Source: Haliscomenobacter sp041740695
Lineage (GTDB): Bacteria > Bacteroidota > Bacteroidia > Chitinophagales > Saprospiraceae
Length of the DNA: 64,000 nt
Assembly: GCF_041740695.1 (NCBI RefSeq)
Contig: NZ_JBGSLK010000053.1
Coordinates: 91,688 to 155,687, forward strand
Direction: 5' to 3'
Each line of letters starts with the position of its first letter. The first letter of the stretch is position 1. Positions 34,860 through 43,577 of the stretch are shown piece by piece. Under the pieces are notes generated by a model. That model saw only the letters and a program-made list of their open reading frames with translations. It made no database searches and was not told the DNA's origin. A program made the translations under genes and the position numbers.

Positions 34860-36434
34860 TCAATTCTCCACCCAATACATCTCTACTTCACCCTTGTTTT
34901 TCACGCTGATTTTGCCCCGGTATTCACACTTAAAGCTGTCTTTCACCAACTCATACGTTGAGGAAGAAATATTGACTTTTCCCGCATCGCTGTTGGATTC
35001 CATCCGTGCAGCCACATTGACGGTATCGCCCCAAATGTCGTAGGCAAATTTCTTTTCGCCCACTACCCCGGCAATGATGGGGCCAGTATGAATCCCGATA
35101 CGGGCTTCAAAAAAAGGCCGACCTTCACGCATTCGTTGCTCTTTGAGCACTTCCAGGAAGTTTTGCATCTCAAATGCAGCCTGAATCACCTTGGTGGGAT
35201 TGGACTGATAAGGATCGGGCAAACCACCCGCACACATGTACGCATCGCCAATGGTTTTGATTTTTTCCATGCCGTATTTGCCCATGATTTTATCAAAACC
35301 TCTGAAACACAAGTCGAGTTCAGAAACCAGTTCCTCCGGAGTCAATTTTTCCGCGATGCTGGTGAAGTTCTTAAAATCGGCAAAGAGCACCGACACACTG
35401 TCGTAACGACGCGTATTGGCATGGCCAAGTGTTTTCAGTTCTTCGGCGATGGAGGAAGGAAGGATATTGAGCAGGAGGTTTTCTGAACGTTGGCGTTCTT
35501 CCTGGATGATGCGGTTTTTTTCTTCCAGCACCGCGTTGTTGCGCTTGAAATTGAGGAAGCGGTTGTACAAGCCTGCTGCGATGATAAAAATGACCCCGGC
35601 AAGGGCCAGCAAGAGGTTGCGTTCGCTGTGTTTGAGTTTTAATTCAGCGTCTTTTTGGCTCAAAGCCATTTTATTGGTGGCCAACTGGATGGAGTCAAAT
35701 GCCTTGAGAAAGGATAGAGAGTCGACCATTTTCTTTTGTTGCATCAGCAGCAAGGCATCTTTGGCCTGCTTTTCATTCATGTATTTGATCGCTTCCTGCT
35801 GGGTGCTGATGATGTCCACCAATTTTTGGCGTTCGCGATTGATGGATTCCTGGCTTTGTGATTTATTTTGATGGCTATTGGACAATTCCGACGACAATAC
35901 CGCTACCTGCTCGTACAATTTGGCGTTTTCATCTTTGAGAATGGACTTGTTGTCCAAAATAACGGTGGGAGCTTTAGGTGGCAATGGCATAGCTACCCCA
36001 TTCAAGGCCATCAATTGATCGGTGTATTCCTTCAAATCCCGGTCTTTGCCCCGTTCACGCGCGATGATCGAGAGAACCTCCAGGTTTTCTTTTTGCAGCT
36101 CAATCATCCTCTTGCCTCTCGCCAACTGTAAACTTTTTTCCAAATTGGCAATGGCTTTGATTTTTTGCTTTCCACCCATGCCGTTTAGGGCTTTGCCGTA
36201 CACATTGAGGGCAGTCGCCAAATAGGAGAAATCGTAAAGCTCGGAGGCAATCGCTACCGCTTTTTCACCGACTTCAGCGGCTTGCGAATGGTTGCCTTGG
36301 GCAGAGAGTTGTTGAGCTTGAGAAAGGTACTGGTTGAGTTGTACTTTTTTTTCGGCAATGGCAACAACATCCTGGGCAATTAAAAAATGAGAAAAACACA
36401 AAAGACTAAAAACGATCAATATGGGTTTCATCAT
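34860..36434 (-). CDS. Membrane-bound class III adenylate cyclase with periplasmic TPR region
   Basis: A 524-residue protein. A signal peptide is followed by TPR-like helices (about 40-140) and a coiled-coil stretch (~165-270), then one transmembrane helix (~280-297) and a cytoplasmic coiled coil leading to the cyclase domain (~335-524). The catalytic domain has VLFADFKNFTSIAE (metal Asp), KIKTIGDAYMCAGG and YDIWGDTVNVAARM. The Lys of KIKTIG and Asp of YDIWG are the pair that selects ATP in adenylate cyclases (guanylate cyclases carry Glu and Cys), so cAMP is the expected product. Neighbours give no hint of the signal. Confidence 0.88.
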   Translation of the reverse strand: MMKPILIVFSLLCFSHFLIAQDVVAIAEKKVQLNQYLSQAQQLSAQGNHSQAAEVGEKAVAIASELYDFSYLATALNVYGKALNGMGGKQKIKAIANLEKSLQLARGKRMIELQKENLEVLSIIARERGKDRDLKEYTDQLMALNGVAMPLPPKAPTVILDNKSILKDENAKLYEQVAVLSSELSNSHQNKSQSQESINRERQKLVDIISTQQEAIKYMNEKQAKDALLLMQQKKMVDSLSFLKAFDSIQLATNKMALSQKDAELKLKHSERNLLLALAGVIFIIAAGLYNRFLNFKRNNAVLEEKNRIIQEERQRSENLLLNILPSSIAEELKTLGHANTRRYDSVSVLFADFKNFTSIAEKLTPEELVSELDLCFRGFDKIMGKYGMEKIKTIGDAYMCAGGLPDPYQSNPTKVIQAAFEMQNFLEVLKEQRMREGRPFFEARIGIHTGPIIAGVVGEKKFAYDIWGDTVNVAARMESNSDAGKVNISSSTYELVKDSFKCEYRGKISVKNKGEVEMYWVEN

Positions 36435-36546
36435 TGCAGGATTATAAGCGCTCGTTTATGCTCGAAAGCGGTCAGTAAAGATAGAGAATAATTCAATCTC
36501 AACAACTACATCTTGATGTAGCCCTACAAAAAGTCAGTTTTGGTGG

Positions 36547-36597
36547 TCAAAAGGATGGTTGAAAAAAAATTCACCCGGAATCCAACCATCCTTTTGA
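36547..36597 (-). terminator. Hairpin downstream of the DoxX gene
   Basis: TCAAAAGGATGGTTG (36547-36561) pairs with CAACCATCCTTTTGA (36583-36597), 15 perfect pairs, 9 bases behind the stop codon of the minus-strand DoxX gene. The loop holds an A/T run. A T-rich stretch follows only after ~15 bases, so it may act as terminator or 3' stabiliser. Confidence 0.7.
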
Positions 36598-36606
36598 TTC
36601 GCTACT

Positions 36607-36990
36607 CTATAACTTGTTGAGAATCGGCAGTTTTTTGCGTTCCAAAACCACCAGAATGGCACAACAAATAAAGGCAGCTAAAGCCAGGCCAAAAAGGTTC
36701 CCCCCGTCGTTGTTGACGTTGATGCCCAGCTTGGTCAGGTGAAAAAACAAGGCCCCGCTGATGATACCAACCCCAATAACTGCCCCAAAAGGCCGGGTAC
36801 GGGGTATCAGCAGCAAAATAGAGGTAATCAGTTCCATTACCCCAATCCCAATGCGACCGTAAGGTTCCATCCCCAATTGTGTAAAAATGTAGACGCTGTC
36901 CGGGTGAGCGGTAAATTTGAAATACAAGGTTTGCAGCATGATGACCGCAGCGACCAGGGCAAGGATAAGGGAAATTGAAATTTTTGGCAT
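36607..36990 (-). CDS. DoxX-like membrane protein
   Basis: A 127-residue protein with four hydrophobic helices (about 5-22, 45-62, 67-87 and 98-115). The pattern LYFKFTAHPDSVYIFTQLGMEPYGRIGIGVMELITSILLLIPRT resembles the DoxX/DoxD-like family seen in many Bacteroidota, whose roles are mostly unknown. A foldback element with an outward promoter (37217-37248, minus strand) lies upstream and may drive it, with a leader of about 220 bases. Confidence 0.75.
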   Translation of the reverse strand: MPKISISLILALVAAVIMLQTLYFKFTAHPDSVYIFTQLGMEPYGRIGIGVMELITSILLLIPRTRPFGAVIGVGIISGALFFHLTKLGINVNNDGGNLFGLALAAFICCAILVVLERKKLPILNKL

Positions 36991-37005
36991 GATTAGGTGT
37001 TTTAT

Positions 37006-37078
37006 TAATGATTAGTGATGAATGATTAGTGAAGAGTTGGCTGATCGCTCATTGCTGACAGCTGACTGCTGATAACCG
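37006..37078. repeat. Degenerate short tandem repeats (AATGATTAGTGA and GCTGACTGCTGA types)
   Basis: AATGATTAGTGA appears twice in tandem (about 37007-37033). It is followed by a region of repeated CTGA-like units (GCTGACAGCTGACTGCTGATAA, 37055-37076). No matching inverted arm is seen. It resembles the unit arms of the foldback elements. Confidence 0.5.
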
Positions 37079-37207
37079 GGGCAAAACTAGGTAGCTTTAT
37101 ACGGCAGAAATGTTCCCGGGGTTACAATTGGTGGGCTAAAAAAGTAGTCAACCGGACATTAACAAAAAATTGCTGCCACATACTGAACACCCCCAATTTC
37201 ACCGTTA

Positions 37208-37330
37208 GTAGTGGGGCAAAAATAAGTGTTCATTTTTCCTGAGCCAAAGGATTAGATAAGAAACTTAAAATGAACCGTTTACTTATCTAATCCTTTGACA
37301 AAATGAAGCACTTATTTTTTTATCGCCCTT
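37208..37330. repeat. Conserved-loop foldback element, copy 1 (DoxX / gldA gap)
   Basis: Outer arms (GGGGCAAAAATAAGTG.TTCATTTT and complement) and inner arms (CAAAGGATTAGATAAG / CTTATCTAATCCTTTG, 16 perfect pairs) enclose a loop with ACTTAAAATGAACCGTT (37263-37279). The copy at 57301-57420 is nearly the same sequence in reverse orientation. Confidence 0.88.
37217..37248 (-). promoter_or_regulatory. Outward promoter carried by foldback copy 1
   Basis: On the minus strand TTTG (37248-37245) and TATTTTTG (37224-37217) are separated by 20 bases, a close match to the Bacteroidota promoter TTTG-N19-TAnnTTTG. It points towards the DoxX gene. Confidence 0.55.
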
Positions 37331-37353
37331 AGGATCAAGTTCAAAATAAGTTA

Positions 37354-37383
37354 GTTGGAAATGCTTGTACTTTTATAGTTTTG
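37354..37383 (+). promoter_or_regulatory. Putative gldA promoter
   Basis: TAGTTTTG (37376-37383) fits TAnnTTTG, with TTGG (37355-37358) 17 bases before it. Expected transcript start is near 37390, 30 bases ahead of the gldA ATG at 37420. This supports the ATG over the upstream TTG at 37381. Confidence 0.5.
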
Positions 37384-37419
37384 CGCGCAAATCCATCAGA
37401 GTTTGTTAAACAACAGAGC

Positions 37420-38334
37420 ATGTCGGTAACAGTCAAAGGGTTGACCAAGATTTACGGAGAGCAAAAAGCCATTGATCAGGTTTCTTTCACGGCGGGAAAG
37501 GGTGAAATTTTAGGTTTTTTGGGGCCAAACGGCGCCGGGAAAACCACCACCATGAAAATCATCACCGGGTTTATTCCTCAAACGGAAGGTGATGCTGAAG
37601 TATGTGGTTTTGATGTGATCAAAAACCCGCTGGAAGTGCGCAAACGCATCGGCTACTTGCCCGAACACAATCCCCTGTACAAGGACATGTATGTGAAGGA
37701 GTTCCTGGAGTTTGTGGCGGGTTTGCACCATCTGAAAAAACCCATGCAACGAATCAAGGAAATGATTGACATGACTGGTCTGGAAAAAGAACAACACAAG
37801 CCCATTGCCGCTCTTTCTAAAGGGTATCGCCAAAGGGTGGGTCTGGCTCAGGCCATGTTGCACGACCCGGAAGTCCTCATCCTCGACGAACCCACCACCG
37901 GCCTTGACCCCAACCAATTGGTCGAAATCCGCGGCCTAATTAAACAATTGGGCAAAGAAAAAACCCTGATTTTCTCCACCCACATCATGCAGGAGGTAGA
38001 AGCCATCTGCAACCGGGTTTTGATCATCAACAATGGTAAAATTGTGGCCGATGACCGCATCGAACAATTGCCCAACCTGATCAAGGGGGAAGCCATGGTC
38101 AGTGTGGCGTTTTTGGAAGAAGTCAAAGCCGAGTTGTTGAAAAAAATCAAAGGGGTAAATTCCGTCAAAAAAATCAACCAAAACATTTGGCAGTTGTCAA
38201 GCGACTCCAAAGCAGATATTCGCCCGGAAGTGTTCCGTTTTGCAGTTGATCAGGGTTTGACCTTGATTGAAATGCACAAGGAGGCTTATTCCGTAGAAGA
38301 TGTTTTCCAAAAATTGACCGCTAAGGGGCGATAA
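37420..38334 (+). CDS. gldA: Gliding-motility ABC transporter ATP-binding protein GldA
   Basis: A 304-residue ABC ATPase. Walker A GPNGAGKTTT lies at ~37-46, the signature in the variant form LSKGYRQRVGLAQAML near 138, and Walker B VLILDEPTTGLDP near 158; STHIMQEVEAICNRVLII contains the H-loop. The C-terminal ~80 residues follow the GldA pattern. With GldF and GldG it forms an ABC transporter required for gliding and possibly for T9SS-linked envelope functions in Flavobacterium johnsoniae. gldF and gldG lie just downstream, with one gene in between. Confidence 0.9.
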   Translation: MSVTVKGLTKIYGEQKAIDQVSFTAGKGEILGFLGPNGAGKTTTMKIITGFIPQTEGDAEVCGFDVIKNPLEVRKRIGYLPEHNPLYKDMYVKEFLEFVAGLHHLKKPMQRIKEMIDMTGLEKEQHKPIAALSKGYRQRVGLAQAMLHDPEVLILDEPTTGLDPNQLVEIRGLIKQLGKEKTLIFSTHIMQEVEAICNRVLIINNGKIVADDRIEQLPNLIKGEAMVSVAFLEEVKAELLKKIKGVNSVKKINQNIWQLSSDSKADIRPEVFRFAVDQGLTLIEMHKEAYSVEDVFQKLTAKGR

Positions 38335-38360
38335 CATTTTTGTCCCGCTACTCAAACAAA

Positions 38361-39029
38361 ATGATTCGACTTTTAACCTACCTCTGCATCTTTGCTTGCT
38401 TCTTGGGGAGTTCCACGGTCAGCGCTCAAAACCGCACTGCTGTAAAACCCAATTACACCTTCAAGGACGGGATATACCCCAATTTGGCGGCATTCCAAGC
38501 GGACAAACCGCAGTATTCTATGTTCAATGTGGAGTTTTCAGCCGTGGTGAACGAAGAAAAAAAGGTAGTGCAGGTGGAATGGATTCGGCACAAACGTGGC
38601 GATACTTTGCATCTGGATTCCATTTGGGGCATTTGTTGGCGTGGGCGGCCTTATATTCGGATTCCGGCGGATAGTGTACAGCGTAAATTGGCTATTTTTG
38701 CTGAGTTGCAGGTGGTTGGCAACATCTGTTTGTTCAATTACGAAACAGAGGTAGAAAGATTGGTCGAAATCAAAGCTTATTTTCCCGATACTGGCATCCC
38801 TTTTCGCAAAGGCAAAGTGCGGAATAGCGAAACGCTGATCAAGGAAAAGATGCTGCGCTTGGAGAATGGCGAATGGGCCACTTTAAGTCAACAAACTTTG
38901 ACCCAATGGGTGGCGGATTACCCCGATTTGCAAAAGGCGGTCAAGGCCATTGCGCCAGATAAAACTGCCGAGCAACTGCCCAGGATGGTACTGTCTTACA
39001 ATGAGCGAAATCCGTTCTATTTAAAATGA
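38361..39029 (+). CDS. Secreted protein of unknown function within the gld cluster
   Basis: A 222-residue protein with a signal peptide (MIRLLTYLCIFACFLGSSTVSAQ). The mature part begins with a FKDGIYPNLAAFQADKP segment and continues as mixed beta/alpha; no named family was recognised, though this type of short secreted protein is common in Bacteroidota. ATG 38361 is preferred; the frame extends to a TTG at 38340. It lies 26 bases after gldA and before gldF, so it is probably co-transcribed and may serve the same envelope process. A TTGAGG foldback starts 3 bases after its stop codon. Confidence 0.75.
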   Translation: MIRLLTYLCIFACFLGSSTVSAQNRTAVKPNYTFKDGIYPNLAAFQADKPQYSMFNVEFSAVVNEEKKVVQVEWIRHKRGDTLHLDSIWGICWRGRPYIRIPADSVQRKLAIFAELQVVGNICLFNYETEVERLVEIKAYFPDTGIPFRKGKVRNSETLIKEKMLRLENGEWATLSQQTLTQWVADYPDLQKAVKAIAPDKTAEQLPRMVLSYNERNPFYLK

Positions 39030-39031
39030 AT

Positions 39032-39122
39032 GGTTGAGGAAGGTTGAGGGAAGTTGAGAAGGTTTAGCTAAAGTCGCTGCGGCAGCCTAAACTTTCTCAA
39101 CCTCCCTCAACCTTCCTCAACC
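39032..39122. repeat. TTGAGG-type foldback element, copy 2 (before gldF)
   Basis: The left arm is GGTTGAGGAA.GGTTGAGGGAAGTTGAGAAGG; the right arm mirrors it (CTTTCTCAACCTCCCTCAACCTTCCTCAACC). The core is shortened compared with the other copies: the GCTACCGC/GCGGTAGC stem is reduced to TTTAGCTAAA..GCTGCGGCAGCCTAAA. It lies between a stop codon (39029) and the gldF ATG (39138). Confidence 0.88.
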
Positions 39123-39137
39123 CATACCATAACATTT

Positions 39138-39869
39138 ATGTGGACGATCTTTAAAAAAGAAGTAAACACGTTTTTCAGCTCCCTGATTGGGTACATTGCC
39201 ATCGCCGTTTTTTTGGTGATTTTGGGGCTGTTTGTGTTTGTGTTTGCCGACACCAGTATTCTGGAAAACAAGTTTGCCACCCTGGCCCCCTTGTTTGACA
39301 CGGCACCTTTGGTGTTTTTGTTCCTCATCCCGGCGGTCACCATGCGGATGTTTGCCGAAGAACAACAAACGGGCACCATCGAATTCCTGGCCACCAAACC
39401 CGTGCGCGACATTGACATCATTTTGGGGAAATATTTTGCGGCCCTGGCGCTGGTGTTATTTTCAATATTGCCCACCGTTTTGTACTACTACACGGTGTAT
39501 CAATTGGGCTCACCGCAGGGGAATCTGGATGCCGGAGCAATCCTGGGTTCTTACATTGGTTTGTTTTTGTTGGCCGCCATTTTTGCAGCGATTGGGATTT
39601 TTGCTTCCTCCCTGAGCAGCAATCAGATTTTGGCCTTTTTGCTGGCCACCTTCCTCTGTTTTTTGTTTTATTACGGATTTTATTACTTCAGCAAATTGCC
39701 TGTATTTGTAGGGCGTTTTGATGATTTGATTCAAAAATTGGGCATCGATTACCACTACAACTCGATCAGTCGAGGTATTGTGGATACGCGGGATGTGGTG
39801 TACTTTTTTTCCGTGAGCACTTTATTTTTGGCCTTAACGCTCTTTTCACTGGAAAGAAGAAAATGGTAA
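39138..39869 (+). CDS. gldF: Gliding-motility ABC transporter permease GldF
   Basis: A 243-residue permease with six hydrophobic helices (about 15-40, 53-75, 95-120, 138-160, 165-185, 215-235). Typical features of ABC-2 type permeases of the GldF/NosY kind are FFSSLIGYIAI at the start, AVTMRMFAEEQQTGTIEFLATKPV and LGKYFAALALVL. It forms the membrane channel part of the GldAFG transporter. The last codons overlap the gldG start by 7 bases. Confidence 0.92.
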   Translation: MWTIFKKEVNTFFSSLIGYIAIAVFLVILGLFVFVFADTSILENKFATLAPLFDTAPLVFLFLIPAVTMRMFAEEQQTGTIEFLATKPVRDIDIILGKYFAALALVLFSILPTVLYYYTVYQLGSPQGNLDAGAILGSYIGLFLLAAIFAAIGIFASSLSSNQILAFLLATFLCFLFYYGFYYFSKLPVFVGRFDDLIQKLGIDYHYNSISRGIVDTRDVVYFFSVSTLFLALTLFSLERRKW

Positions 39870-41590
39870 ACATGAGTAAAAGTAAAAAAACACAATCCCT
39901 GATTCAAATGGGGCTTTTCCTGGGGATTGTAGTCTTCATAAATATCCTGGCCAATGCCCGACTGGGCAATTTCGCCTTGTACCGCAGTTTTGACCTCACC
40001 GAGGAAAAACGTTTCACCCTCACCGATGGCACCAAAAATCTGTTGCGCAATCTGGATGAGGTGGTTTATGTCAAAGTGATGCTGGATGGCAAACTGCCCG
40101 CCGAGTTGAAGCGCCTGCGGGCCTCCACCATCGACATCCTGGATGATTTTCGTGGTCAATCCAGTTTGGTGGATTACGACTTTGAAAATCCCATGGCTGG
40201 TAAACCAGAACAGGTCAATGCGCGGATGGAACAACTGCGCAAAGAAGGCATGTTCCCCATGTCCTTTACCGTGAAGAAAGGAGCCCAACGCGACGAGACC
40301 CCGATATTCCCGTATGCCATAGTCAACTACAAAGGCCGAGCTTATCCAGTGAACCTGATGGAAAATCAGGACATGACCCAATCCTCGGATGTAGTGCTCA
40401 ACAACGCTGTATCCCTGCTTGAATACAAAATCGCTAATGCCATTCAAAAGTTACAAGAAACCAACAAACCAAATGTGGCCTTCACCATGGGCCACGGTGA
40501 AATAGGTACAAATGAGCGCAAAGATTTTGAAGGTTCGCTGCGCAAGTTTTGCAATACGGGCACTCTGTTCTTGGACAGCGTCACTTCCATCAGTCCCGAG
40601 ATTTCGGCATTGATTGTCGCGAAACCGCTCCGCCCATTTTCCGAAAAAGACAAGTTCAAAATTGACCAATACGTGATGGGCGGCGGAAAAATCCTCTGGC
40701 TGCTCGACATGGTGAGGATGGACAAAGACAGCCTCTTCGCTCACCCCGAATACATCCCCGGCGACTACCAACTCAATCTGGATGACCTGCTGTTTCGTTA
40801 CGGCGTGCGGGTGCAGCCCAATCTGGTGCTCGACCTACAATGCTCGCCCATCTGGATCGCAACGGGCAAACAAGGCACGCAGCAACAGCGCCAGCCGATT
40901 GCTTTCCCTTACCATATCCTAACTTTGTCCAACCCTGATCATCCGGTATCCAAATCGGTCGCTCCGGTAAATCTGCTCTTCGCGAGTACCATCGATACGG
41001 CCATTCGTACCAAAACTCCGGTTAAAAAAACGGCGCTGCTGAGCACCACTCCCCGCACCCGCCTGCAATACCTGCCTGCACGCCTGGGTTTGGATTTTTT
41101 GCGCTACATCGACCCTGAGAAATTCAACAAAGGGCCACAAGTGGTAGCAGTAGCCATGGAAGGTACTTTTCCTTCGATGTACGAAAACCGCCTGACACCA
41201 GAAATGGTAAGTGGCCTGACCCAATTGGGCTTACAATACAAAAGTGTGAGTGTTCCGACCCGCCAGATCGTCGTGTCCGATGGGGACGTGGCCAAAAACA
41301 AGTATTTGCCCACCCGCGAACAAGTAGTTCCCCTCGGCTACAACGACGTGGAAAACTTCATTTACGCCAACAAGGAATTCCTGCAAAACGCAGTGGAATA
41401 CCTTTTGGACAAAAATGGCATCATAGCAGCGCGAGGCAAAGAGGTGCGCTTGCGCATGTTGGACACGACTCGTGCTCAGGATGAAAAAACTTGGTGGCAG
41501 TTGGTGAATATTGTGTTCCCCTTGCTACTGATTGCTTTGTTTGGTTTTGGGTATAGCTGGTGGCGGAAACGGAAGTATGCACGAGTGTAA
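39863..41590 (+). CDS. gldG: Gliding-motility-associated protein GldG (ABC transporter auxiliary component)
   Basis: A 575-residue protein with one N-terminal membrane helix (~14-32), a large periplasmic part (GldG/IFT52-like domain, e.g. RSFDLTEEKRFTLTDGTKNLL, FTMGHGEIGTNERKDFEGSL and MGGGKILWLLDMVRMDKDSL) and a C-terminal helix (~547-567) followed by a basic tail. This is the usual GldG layout. It overlaps gldF by 7 bases, implying translational coupling; a second start (ATG 39872, MSKSKKTQ) is also possible. Confidence 0.92.
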   Translation: MVNMSKSKKTQSLIQMGLFLGIVVFINILANARLGNFALYRSFDLTEEKRFTLTDGTKNLLRNLDEVVYVKVMLDGKLPAELKRLRASTIDILDDFRGQSSLVDYDFENPMAGKPEQVNARMEQLRKEGMFPMSFTVKKGAQRDETPIFPYAIVNYKGRAYPVNLMENQDMTQSSDVVLNNAVSLLEYKIANAIQKLQETNKPNVAFTMGHGEIGTNERKDFEGSLRKFCNTGTLFLDSVTSISPEISALIVAKPLRPFSEKDKFKIDQYVMGGGKILWLLDMVRMDKDSLFAHPEYIPGDYQLNLDDLLFRYGVRVQPNLVLDLQCSPIWIATGKQGTQQQRQPIAFPYHILTLSNPDHPVSKSVAPVNLLFASTIDTAIRTKTPVKKTALLSTTPRTRLQYLPARLGLDFLRYIDPEKFNKGPQVVAVAMEGTFPSMYENRLTPEMVSGLTQLGLQYKSVSVPTRQIVVSDGDVAKNKYLPTREQVVPLGYNDVENFIYANKEFLQNAVEYLLDKNGIIAARGKEVRLRMLDTTRAQDEKTWWQLVNIVFPLLLIALFGFGYSWWRKRKYARV

Positions 41591-41619
41591 GTGTTTTATA
41601 ATCGTATAATTTTACACCA

Positions 41620-42216
41620 ATGAAAAACTTAATTTATAGCATGCTTTTACTGAGCTTTTCCTGTGTAAACCAGGGGACTCAAAAAACTCAAGCTGAAACA
41701 AACCAAATAGAGGATAAAAATGTAAGCCTTGAAAAGCATGCCGCTAAGGTGATGGATATCCTAATTCGTAAAGACTTCGTTGCTCTGGCTGAACAAATTG
41801 AAATGGGGCAGGATTTATTGTTTTCCCCTTATGGGTATATCGACACTACCTCAGCAATTAGATTTTCCAAAGAAAAACTAAAACAAGCAGCAACTCAGCA
41901 ACAGAAAATCAATTGGGGCGAGTACGATGGAACGGGTGATCCGATTGAATTAAATCTAGCTGAATATTTCGACAAATTTGTAACGGACAAAGATTATTTA
42001 AAATGTGGTGCCAACCCAATCAATGAGACTACCGCAGTAGGTAATACGGTTAATAATCTTGAAGAAGTTTTTCCTGGTTACGATTTTATAGAATACTACT
42101 GTAAAGGCTCAGACAAATACAGCTTTATGGATTGGGGAGCCCTCCGTTTGGTCTACAAGGTTTCGGATGACAAAATATATTTGGTTGCAATCGTCCATGA
42201 CCAGTGGACAATTTGA
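41620..42216 (+). CDS. Lipoprotein of unknown function
   Basis: A 198-residue protein with a lipoprotein signal (MKNLIYSMLLLSFSCVNQG, lipobox LSFSC). After a Gln/Lys-rich linker it has a region with helices near the start and strands at the end (ALRLVYKVSDDKIYLVAIVHDQWTI). The layout resembles small Bacteroidota lipoproteins that end in a beta-type SnoaL/NTF2-like region, but no family could be fixed. It follows gldG by 29 bases; base use is more AT-rich than gldG. It is convergent with the DUF4291 gene. Confidence 0.7.
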   Translation: MKNLIYSMLLLSFSCVNQGTQKTQAETNQIEDKNVSLEKHAAKVMDILIRKDFVALAEQIEMGQDLLFSPYGYIDTTSAIRFSKEKLKQAATQQQKINWGEYDGTGDPIELNLAEYFDKFVTDKDYLKCGANPINETTAVGNTVNNLEEVFPGYDFIEYYCKGSDKYSFMDWGALRLVYKVSDDKIYLVAIVHDQWTI

Positions 42217-42232
42217 TCATGTGTAGATAAGC

Positions 42233-43303
42233 CTAGTGAAAATTGATGGTGTAATCACTTTCACTTTCCACTGGAACCCACAGTTTATCCAATTCATTCC
42301 GTTTCACATACAAGCTTTGCTTTTTGACAAAGGGAGTAATGTCCTCGACGTATTGAATGGCCTCGTTTGCAAAAAAATGCAAAGCCTCGCCCGCCAAACC
42401 CAGTTGAATGGCCTTGCGTTCTAATTTATTGCCCTGGGGGTCATGATCAGGATCCCATTGTACCCTTACTCTTTTAACAGATAGTTGCCTTTGCCAAATT
42501 TCACGCATACCATAGATTTCTTCATCAAAAGTGGTAAGTATGGCCTGATTTAAAATTTGTTCAAAAGCTTTCTTTTTCACCCAAATTGCCAGAACACGCT
42601 CCTGATTTATCTTCTCTGCCCAGCCAGAGCGAAACATCATCCACAAAAAATTGGGTTTGATCCAGGACATACGCTTGAAACTAAAACCTAGCCCTCCCAA
42701 AGTTTGCTTTTCAACTGCATACTCGGCAATTGAAGGTTTGTAAGCCTGATACACCACCATTTCATCGTCCGTTTGGAAACCAATGATCCTTTTACCCGTT
42801 TTGGGAATTCGATCGAGGTACGAGTAATAAGGTTCAATGCGTATTCTTTTCCCAAATGGCACCCTTGAAGCTCGAATCATTTGCCCTTTTCGATCTAATT
42901 CATCTTCCCATAGTCGGATACGCTTTTGCGCATATTCGGCAAGGACTTCATCTTTTGATTGGGCAATGGCTTTTAAACATTCCAGTGCTTCTTCTGTACC
43001 AATATCGGCTAAAGCCCACGTACATTTCCGTGAAATAGGTTTGTATTCTAACTCTGGAATCTTGCCATCTAATACCGTTTTGCAGAGTAGTTGAACTACC
43101 GCTGGGTTCCGCTTAATTTGAAAGCCGTTAGCCAACTCATCGTGGAGGGTATGCCAAGTCTCATCAAATAATTTCATTTCCATCTGGATAACCTCATCTT
43201 CAGTGCATCCAGAAAAGTCTAGTTGATAAAATTCGTAAGCTTTCTGAGGGTCTTTAGAACTTAGAATTGCGTCAAATTGCTCAAATATGTCTTGATTTTT
43301 CAT
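42233..43303 (-). CDS. HEAT-like repeat domain fused to DUF4291
   Basis: A 356-residue protein with two parts. The N-terminal ~145 residues are helical and contain a HEAT/PBS-lyase-like repeat (CTWALADIGTEEALECLKAIAQS, then a second helix pair). The C-terminal ~200 residues are DUF4291: DDEMVVYQAYKPSIAEYAV, then MSWIKPNFLWMMFRSGWAEK and NQERVLAIWVKKKAFEQIL are its conserved segments. DUF4291 has no assigned function that I can name; the fusion is uncommon in my experience. No signal peptide; cytosolic. Confidence 0.78.
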   Translation of the reverse strand: MKNQDIFEQFDAILSSKDPQKAYEFYQLDFSGCTEDEVIQMEMKLFDETWHTLHDELANGFQIKRNPAVVQLLCKTVLDGKIPELEYKPISRKCTWALADIGTEEALECLKAIAQSKDEVLAEYAQKRIRLWEDELDRKGQMIRASRVPFGKRIRIEPYYSYLDRIPKTGKRIIGFQTDDEMVVYQAYKPSIAEYAVEKQTLGGLGFSFKRMSWIKPNFLWMMFRSGWAEKINQERVLAIWVKKKAFEQILNQAILTTFDEEIYGMREIWQRQLSVKRVRVQWDPDHDPQGNKLERKAIQLGLAGEALHFFANEAIQYVEDITPFVKKQSLYVKRNELDKLWVPVESESDYTINFH

Positions 43304-43434
43304 AATGCCGTCTTAACGTGAAATACTAAACATGGGTTCCCTCCTCTTCAAAATAAAGCAAATAATTTCATTAAATGACTGCCAAAAGCTAAAACCCAAT
43401 GTAGATTTTTTCCAATTTTGCACACCATTTCGGA

Positions 43435-43564
43435 TTATTATGACGCAAAAAATTACTTCCCGATTTTTTAGGAGGCTTTTGAATAGGAAGCTCACTTGAA
43501 ATGAAACGTTCGACTTCCTATTCAAAACCCAAAATCGGGAAGTTAATTTTTCTGCGTTAATTAA
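43435..43564. repeat. Conserved-loop foldback element, copy 3 (DUF4291 / DUF4340 gap)
   Basis: Inner arms TTTTGAATAGGAAG / CTTCCTATTCAAAA (14 perfect pairs) and outer arms TTACTTCCCGATTTT / AAAATCGGGAAGTTAA enclose a loop with ACTTGAAATGAAACGTT (43494-43510). The loop matches copies 1 and 2 at 16 or 15 of 17 bases, while the arm sequences differ from them. Confidence 0.85.
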
Positions 43565-43577
43565 CTAATTTGTTTAC

